DNA from: Tetragenococcus osmophilus
GTDB taxonomy: Bacteria; Bacillota; Bacilli; Lactobacillales; Enterococcaceae
Assembly (NCBI RefSeq): GCF_003795125.1
Contig: NZ_CP027783.1
Location: 1,178,001-1,242,000 of the forward strand
Direction: 5' to 3'
Length of the DNA stretch: 64,000 nt
Under the pieces are notes generated by a model. That model worked only from the letters and a program-made list of their open reading frames with translations. It was not told where the DNA came from and made no database searches. How positions within the stretch are numbered: position 1 is the first letter of the stretch; each line of letters opens with the position of its first letter. Positions 59,541-64,000 of the stretch are shown here, in pieces. Position numbers and translations under genes: made by a program.

Positions 59541-61399
59541 GTAAAGAAGAAAAAAAGACTTCAGAGCAAGCTGCTACATCTATAAGAAGGCGTAAGCCCA
59601 AAAACTTTTGGAAAACAGTGCGTCGACTTATTCGATATTTGTCTTCTCGTTTAACTGCGATTATTTTGGTTTTTGTATTAGCTATAGGTGCTGTACTTTT
59701 CCAAATCCAATCACCTAAAGTTTTAGGACAAGCTACAACTGAAATTTTTAGAGGCGTGATGACCGGAGTTAAACAGATGCAAGCTGGTGCTGAGGTTACG
59801 AGGTTTCCTATTGATTTTGAGGAAGTAGGGCGTATTTTACTCATTGTTATTGCAATGTATTTAGCTTCAGCCGTATTTAACTTCTTACAACAATTTATTA
59901 TGACTCGGGTCTCTCAACGTTCCGTTTATCAAATGCGTAAAGATTTAGATGAAAAATTGGATCGTTTGCCTATCTCTTATTTTGACACTCATAGTAATGG
60001 TGACATTATGTCAAGAGCAGTCAATGATATGGATAATATAGCCGGAATGTTGCAACAAAACTTGACTCAATTTGTTACTAGTGTTGTAACTTTTATCGGT
60101 GTATTAATTATGATGCTAACGATTAGTTGGCAATTGACTCTTATTGCTTTGGTTACGGTGCCTTTAAGTTTAGTTGTTGTTATGATTATTGCGCCAAAAT
60201 CGCAACGCTTCTTTGCTGAACAACAAAAACGGTTAGGGCTTTTAAATGATCAAGTCGAAGAAACTTATGGTGGACATACAGTAGTTAAAACTTTTAATCA
60301 TGAAGAAATGGATCAATCTGTTTTTGAAAAAGAAAATCAACAATTGTATGAAGCTGGCTGGAAAGCACAATTTGTTTCTGCTATCATTATGCCTTTGATG
60401 AATTTTATTAAGAATTTAGATTATGTTTTTGTTGCTATTGTTGGTGGGATTAAAGTTGCCAATGGGAATATGCCGTTAGGAAATGTGCAAGCTTTCTTAC
60501 AATATACCAACCAATTTTCCCAACCGATTCGACAATTATCTAATTTAGTGAATACCATTCAAGTAACAATTGCTTCGGCAGAGCGAATTTTCGAAATTTT
60601 GGATGAAGAAGAAATGGTTGATCAACCGTCTAATTTACCAGTCGAAGAAAATACACCTTATAAAGTTCGTTTTGAAGATGTAAAATTTGGATACAATGAA
60701 GGCCAATTATTATTTACTGACTTTAACTTAGATGTTAAACCAGCAGAAACTGTGGCGATAGTAGGTCCAACCGGCGCTGGGAAAACGACATTAATTAATC
60801 TGTTAGAGCGTTTCTATGACGTTTCTGGCGGAAGTATTCGTTATGACGGTAGAGATATTCGCGATATGTCCAAAGAAAATTTACGTAGTAAGTTATCGAT
60901 GGTCTTACAAGATACTTGGTTATTTAGTGGTAGTATTTATGAAAATATTAAATACGGTAATGACCAAGCTACAGAAAATGATGTAAAACAAGCTGCTGAA
61001 GCGGCTCATGTGGAAGACTTTGTGCATCAGTTGCCTGAAGGCTATGATACTGTCTTAAATGAGGACGCTAGTAATATATCACAAGGACAAAAACAATTAA
61101 TTACGATTGCTCGTGCGTTTTTAGCAGACCCACAGGTTTTAATTTTAGATGAAGCGACATCTAGTGTGGATACTCGTACGGAAAGTTTGATTCAAAAAGC
61201 AATGAATCGTCTCTTACAAAACCGCACTAGTTTTGTCGTAGCACATCGCTTATCTACAATTCAAGGAGCAGATAACATTGTAGTCATGGACCAAGGTTCT
61301 ATCATTGAAACTGGCAATCATGATCAATTGATGGCTAAAAATGGGTTCTACGCTGATTTATATAATAGCCAATTTTCTTCAGGAGAACTAGCTTCATAA
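59537..61399 (+). CDS. ABC exporter subunit with canonical ATP site
   Basis: 620 residues. An N-terminal basic extension of about 40 residues (KKTSEQAATSIRRRKPKN) precedes six membrane helices and the ATPase: Walker A GPTGAGKTTL, signature ISQGQKQLITIARAF, Walker B VLILDEATSSVD with the catalytic Glu. TTG start overlapping the previous stop by 3 bp, with GAGAGGAGG upstream, so translation of the two subunits is coupled. Together with the preceding protein it forms a heterodimeric exporter of the LmrCD/EfrAB type. Confidence 0.92.
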   Translation: MSKEEKKTSEQAATSIRRRKPKNFWKTVRRLIRYLSSRLTAIILVFVLAIGAVLFQIQSPKVLGQATTEIFRGVMTGVKQMQAGAEVTRFPIDFEEVGRILLIVIAMYLASAVFNFLQQFIMTRVSQRSVYQMRKDLDEKLDRLPISYFDTHSNGDIMSRAVNDMDNIAGMLQQNLTQFVTSVVTFIGVLIMMLTISWQLTLIALVTVPLSLVVVMIIAPKSQRFFAEQQKRLGLLNDQVEETYGGHTVVKTFNHEEMDQSVFEKENQQLYEAGWKAQFVSAIIMPLMNFIKNLDYVFVAIVGGIKVANGNMPLGNVQAFLQYTNQFSQPIRQLSNLVNTIQVTIASAERIFEILDEEEMVDQPSNLPVEENTPYKVRFEDVKFGYNEGQLLFTDFNLDVKPAETVAIVGPTGAGKTTLINLLERFYDVSGGSIRYDGRDIRDMSKENLRSKLSMVLQDTWLFSGSIYENIKYGNDQATENDVKQAAEAAHVEDFVHQLPEGYDTVLNEDASNISQGQKQLITIARAFLADPQVLILDEATSSVDTRTESLIQKAMNRLLQNRTSFVVAHRLSTIQGADNIVVMDQGSIIETGNHDQLMAKNGFYADLYNSQFSSGELAS

Positions 61400-61407
61400 T
61401 TTTCTTT

Positions 61408-61456
61408 GAAAAATTCGAATGGGACTTTCTTAGGAGTAGTCAACCATTCGAATTTT
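61408..61456 (+). terminator. Terminator of the exporter operon
   Basis: AAAAATTCGAATGG pairs with CCATTCGAATTTTTT across a 21-base loop, ending in T. Confidence 0.82.
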
Positions 61457-61472
61457 TTCTACGCTTTATCCA

Positions 61473-61481
61473 TGCTATAAT
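61473..61481 (+). promoter_or_regulatory. Extended -10 promoter of ecsAB
   Basis: TGCTATAAT, an extended -10 element, 28 bp before the ecsA start codon. Confidence 0.6.
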
Positions 61482-61509
61482 AGAGTTAGCAAAATTTGGA
61501 GGAAAAATT

Positions 61510-62238
61510 ATGACCTTACGTGTAGAAAACTTAACGGGCGGTTATAACCAGATTCCCGTCTTAAAAGATTTAAACTTTACTCTTAATGATGGGGAACTTG
61601 TGGCTTTGATCGGATTAAATGGAGCAGGAAAAAGTACAACGATCAAAGAAATTATTGGTTTGTTACAACCGCAACAAGGACGCATTGAATTAGACGGACT
61701 AACAATTACAAAAGATCCGGAAAGTTATCGACAAAAGATTAGTTATGTTCCTGAGACCCCTCTTTTGTATGAAGAATTAACCTTAAAAGAACACTTAGAA
61801 GTAACAGCGATGGCCTATAATATTGATAAAGAAAGTGCGCAAAAGCGGGCGCAGCCATTACTTGAAACATTTCGCTTAGACCAACGTCTTAATTGGTTTC
61901 CAGCTAATTTTTCTAAAGGTATGAAACAAAAAGTCATGATTTTATGCGCTTTTTTGATTGAACCTAGCCTTTATATTATTGATGAACCATTTCTAGGACT
62001 AGATCCTTTGGCTATTCATTCATTATTAGAATTGATGCAGTCTATGAAAGAAAAGGGCTCTTCTATTTTAATGTCAACGCATGTTTTGGCTACTGCCGAA
62101 AAGTATTGCGATCGATTCATTATGTTACATGACGGGCAAATTCAAGTTCAAGGAACACTAGAAGAATTGCGCCAAGAATTTAATATGCCCCAGGCCTCGC
62201 TAGATGAAATTTACCTTACATTGACAAAGGAGGCTTAA
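61510..62238 (+). CDS. ecsA: ABC transporter ATP-binding protein EcsA
   Basis: 242 residues. Walker A GLNGAGKSTT (about 36-45), an altered signature FSKGMKQKVMI typical of EcsA, Walker B YIIDEPFLGLDP and the switch STHVLAT. In Bacillus the EcsAB transporter affects protein secretion and intramembrane proteolysis; its substrate is unclear. TTTGGAGG precedes the ATG. Stop overlaps the start of ecsB. The ecsAB-ccrZ order is usual for this group. Confidence 0.93.
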   Translation: MTLRVENLTGGYNQIPVLKDLNFTLNDGELVALIGLNGAGKSTTIKEIIGLLQPQQGRIELDGLTITKDPESYRQKISYVPETPLLYEELTLKEHLEVTAMAYNIDKESAQKRAQPLLETFRLDQRLNWFPANFSKGMKQKVMILCAFLIEPSLYIIDEPFLGLDPLAIHSLLELMQSMKEKGSSILMSTHVLATAEKYCDRFIMLHDGQIQVQGTLEELRQEFNMPQASLDEIYLTLTKEA

Positions 62239-63455
62239 TGATGAAAGCTTTCTTCCAAGATCGTTTAAAAACACATCAGAAACATATGATGCGGTATATG
62301 CAATATGTACTTAATGACCATTTCGTATTGATTATGCTCTTTTTACTAGGTGGTATTGGTTTTTATTATTCCAATTGGCTAAAAACATTGTCACCAGGTT
62401 ATTTTTTAGGTGCACCTTTAATTTTGATTATATGGATTGCTTCGTTACATATTGGGCGCTTTGCTAGTTTAGCTAAACCTGCAGATCAGATCTTTTTATT
62501 ACCCAAGGAAAAACAAATGCGCACCTATTTGTCGAGCGCATTTTTATATAGTTGTATTTTTCCATTTGTGGCCTTGCTTTTAATTTCGGCATTTACAATG
62601 CCTTTAGTGGTAGTCTCTACTGGGAAGCCCTTTATTACTTTTTTCTTTTATTTATTTAGTTTGTGGGGGCTTAAAATTAGTCATTTAGAAATTGAGCGTA
62701 TGAGTATCTTCCAAGATATGAAAAAGGCCAGAAATAATGCTTATTTTTTATGGATGATATTTACGATCATTATTTTAGCTCTTAGTCTGTGGTTTCAACC
62801 TTTCTTAGGTACGATTATTTCTATTGCACAGATTGTTTTGTTCCATAAATTATGCTGGCAATCGATGAATGTTGCATTAGATTGGGAAGAAATGGTTAAT
62901 GAGGAACAAGCACGTTTACACCGCATTTATCAATTTATTAATTTATTTACCGATGTCCCTGAAATTTCTACTAAAATCAAGCGTCGTAAATATCTGGACC
63001 CTTTGTTAAAACGTATTTCTTTTACACAAAATAATACCTACCTATTTTTATACGCGCGACGTGTACTACGAGGCAACGAATACAGCGGGTTATACGTTCG
63101 CTTGTTGCTTGTGGGAGGCTTATTTCTTTATTTTGTGGCTGAACGTTGGTTTGCTTTAGGAATTGGTGTGCTGTTTATTTATTTAATTGGTTTTCAGCTT
63201 CTTCCTTTATATCAACAGTTTCAATACGTTCCTTTAACAAAATTATATCCACTTAAAGAAAAACAAAAACTTGTAGCGATGCAAAAATTATTACGTTTAC
63301 TGTTACTTTTTTGTGCTCTTATATTCGCCGGAGTGGCTTGTTTTTCCCTTACTCAATGGGATGACCGATTGATTGTGATCGTTGGTTATTTGTTAATGGT
63401 TCTTTTCTTTGTAGAAGGTTATTTGCCTTACCGAATCAAAAAAATGAGCAATTAA
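62238..63455 (+). CDS. ecsB: ABC transporter permease EcsB
   Basis: 405 residues with about ten hydrophobic segments, several in pairs, and the EcsB-like opening FFQDRLKTHQKHMMRYMQYV followed by LNDHFVLIMLFLLGGIGFYY. It is the membrane partner of EcsA. Two adjoining ATG codons, 62238 and 62241, are possible starts after AAAGGAGG; the second has better spacing but makes no real difference to the product. Its first base overlaps the ecsA stop. Confidence 0.92.
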   Translation: MMKAFFQDRLKTHQKHMMRYMQYVLNDHFVLIMLFLLGGIGFYYSNWLKTLSPGYFLGAPLILIIWIASLHIGRFASLAKPADQIFLLPKEKQMRTYLSSAFLYSCIFPFVALLLISAFTMPLVVVSTGKPFITFFFYLFSLWGLKISHLEIERMSIFQDMKKARNNAYFLWMIFTIIILALSLWFQPFLGTIISIAQIVLFHKLCWQSMNVALDWEEMVNEEQARLHRIYQFINLFTDVPEISTKIKRRKYLDPLLKRISFTQNNTYLFLYARRVLRGNEYSGLYVRLLLVGGLFLYFVAERWFALGIGVLFIYLIGFQLLPLYQQFQYVPLTKLYPLKEKQKLVAMQKLLRLLLLFCALIFAGVACFSLTQWDDRLIVIVGYLLMVLFFVEGYLPYRIKKMSN

Positions 63456-63483
63456 TGGAAGAGTAAATCGAACATACATGTGC

Positions 63484-63512
63484 TTGACGATACGAAAGTA
63501 GCAGGCTAAAAT
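63484..63512 (+). promoter_or_regulatory. Promoter of ccrZ
   Basis: TTGACG, 17-bp spacer, TAAAAT, about 33 bp before the ccrZ start codon. Confidence 0.65.
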
Positions 63513-63544
63513 AAGAATTACTGTGATAAAGGAGGTAAGCTTTG

Positions 63545-64000
63545 ATGACGATGCGTCTAGATAATGATTGGCAGTTGCGCCCGATTAAAGGGGATACCGG
63601 AAAAGCTTATATTGGGCAAAAAGAGCAAGACAAAATATTTATCAAACGTAATACTACGCCAATGCTTGCTGCTTTATCCAAAGAAGGGATTACTCCTAAA
63701 CTAATTTGGACTAAACGAACGGGTGATGGAGATACTTTGTCCGCCCAAGAGTGGATTGAAGGACAATTACTAGGTCCTGAAGAGATTGGGCGAAGAAATG
63801 ATGTAATTGATGTTCTTTATCATTTACATCATTCCCGTTCTTTAAAAGATATGCTAAAGCGAATGGGTGGTATCGTAAAACCTCCAAAAAAAATGTTAGA
63901 AGAATATGAAGAGACTTTGCCTGAAACACTAGCGAGTAATCAATTTTTATCGCTAGTTTTGCAGTTTCTTAAAAAGAATATCCCGTCTTTTCATGCATCA
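63545..64000 (+). CDS. ccrZ: CcrZ/YtmP-type phosphotransferase (C-terminus beyond window)
   Basis: The first 152 codons of a kinase-fold protein run off the right edge. Readable parts include WQLRPIKGDTGKAYIGQKEQ, IFIKRNTTPMLAALSKEGIT, SAQEWIEGQLLGPEEIG and VLYHLHHSRSLKDMLKRMG, which match the pneumococcal CcrZ / Bacillus YtmP family of choline/aminoglycoside-kinase-like proteins. CcrZ in pneumococcus links cell division with DNA replication start; related proteins phosphorylate small nucleoside or sugar substrates. AAAGGAGG lies 9 bp before the ATG. Its place after ecsAB is conserved; trmB would be expected next. Confidence 0.88.
   Translation, partial: MTMRLDNDWQLRPIKGDTGKAYIGQKEQDKIFIKRNTTPMLAALSKEGITPKLIWTKRTGDGDTLSAQEWIEGQLLGPEEIGRRNDVIDVLYHLHHSRSLKDMLKRMGGIVKPPKKMLEEYEETLPETLASNQFLSLVLQFLKKNIPSFHAS

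Overview
The window looks like chromosome from a low-GC Gram-positive coccus of the Enterococcaceae, most likely Tetragenococcus. The 16S gene, the rpmB-asp23-fakA and plsX-acpP-rnc-smc-ftsY gene order, the fused glutathione synthetase GshF and the T-box and L-box controlled amino-acid genes all fit. Extracytoplasmic proteins such as MetQ and the lysine-type binding protein are strongly acidic, as expected of a salt-tolerant species. The genus call is from recall of the family, not from an alignment, and the species is not resolved.

Layout. 1-3140: an AbgT-type transporter running off the left edge and a complete IS5/IS1182-type insertion sequence with 12-bp ends and a 4-bp target duplication. 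3261-5608: small accessory genes (FMN-binding oxidase-like, VOC protein, two unknowns) separated by three related palindromic terminators, then rpmB. 6016-18111: core block asp23-fakA-recG-plsX-acpP-rnc-smc-HAD-ftsY. 18276-26188: gshF, yueI, a GNAT enzyme, a phosphoesterase, yktB, bioY, rpsD with a long leader, and a formate/nitrite-type channel. 26225-32062: a methionine T-box leader, an IS110-family element lying between that leader and a MetE-like gene, a HAD gene with a damaged 5' end, and an ISL3-family element inserted inside that gene's terminator. 32128-38868: a membrane protein with an XRE regulator, ymdB, mutS, mutL. 38931-44218: a complete rRNA operon (two promoters, 16S, 23S, 5S, no tRNA in the spacer). 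44285-47335: msrB, ruvAB, a low-molecular-weight phosphatase and a small unknown. 47551-51749: brnQ, then a lysine-riboswitch-controlled amino-acid ABC transporter. 52260-56102: a maltose-type acetyltransferase and metNPQ behind two T-boxes in tandem. 56287-64000: peptide deformylase, a TetR regulator with a two-subunit ABC exporter, ecsAB, and the start of ccrZ.

How the parts work together. Three T-boxes carry an ATG at the expected specifier position (26360, 53016, 53292), so methionine uptake (metNPQ) and a methionine-synthase-like enzyme form one tRNA-Met-sensing regulon. One of these leaders now has an insertion sequence between it and its gene. An L-box assigns the fused binding-protein/permease transporter to lysine, and CodY-like sites precede brnQ. 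Amino-acid supply is therefore the main regulated theme outside the housekeeping blocks.

The items most worth a second look are the T-box/IS110 junction with its possible bridge-RNA region, the tandem T-boxes, the paired TetR operators, the ISL3 copy inside a terminator hairpin, and the palindromic terminator family. I did not find a clearly new multi-gene system, CRISPR array, toxin-antitoxin pair or prophage.
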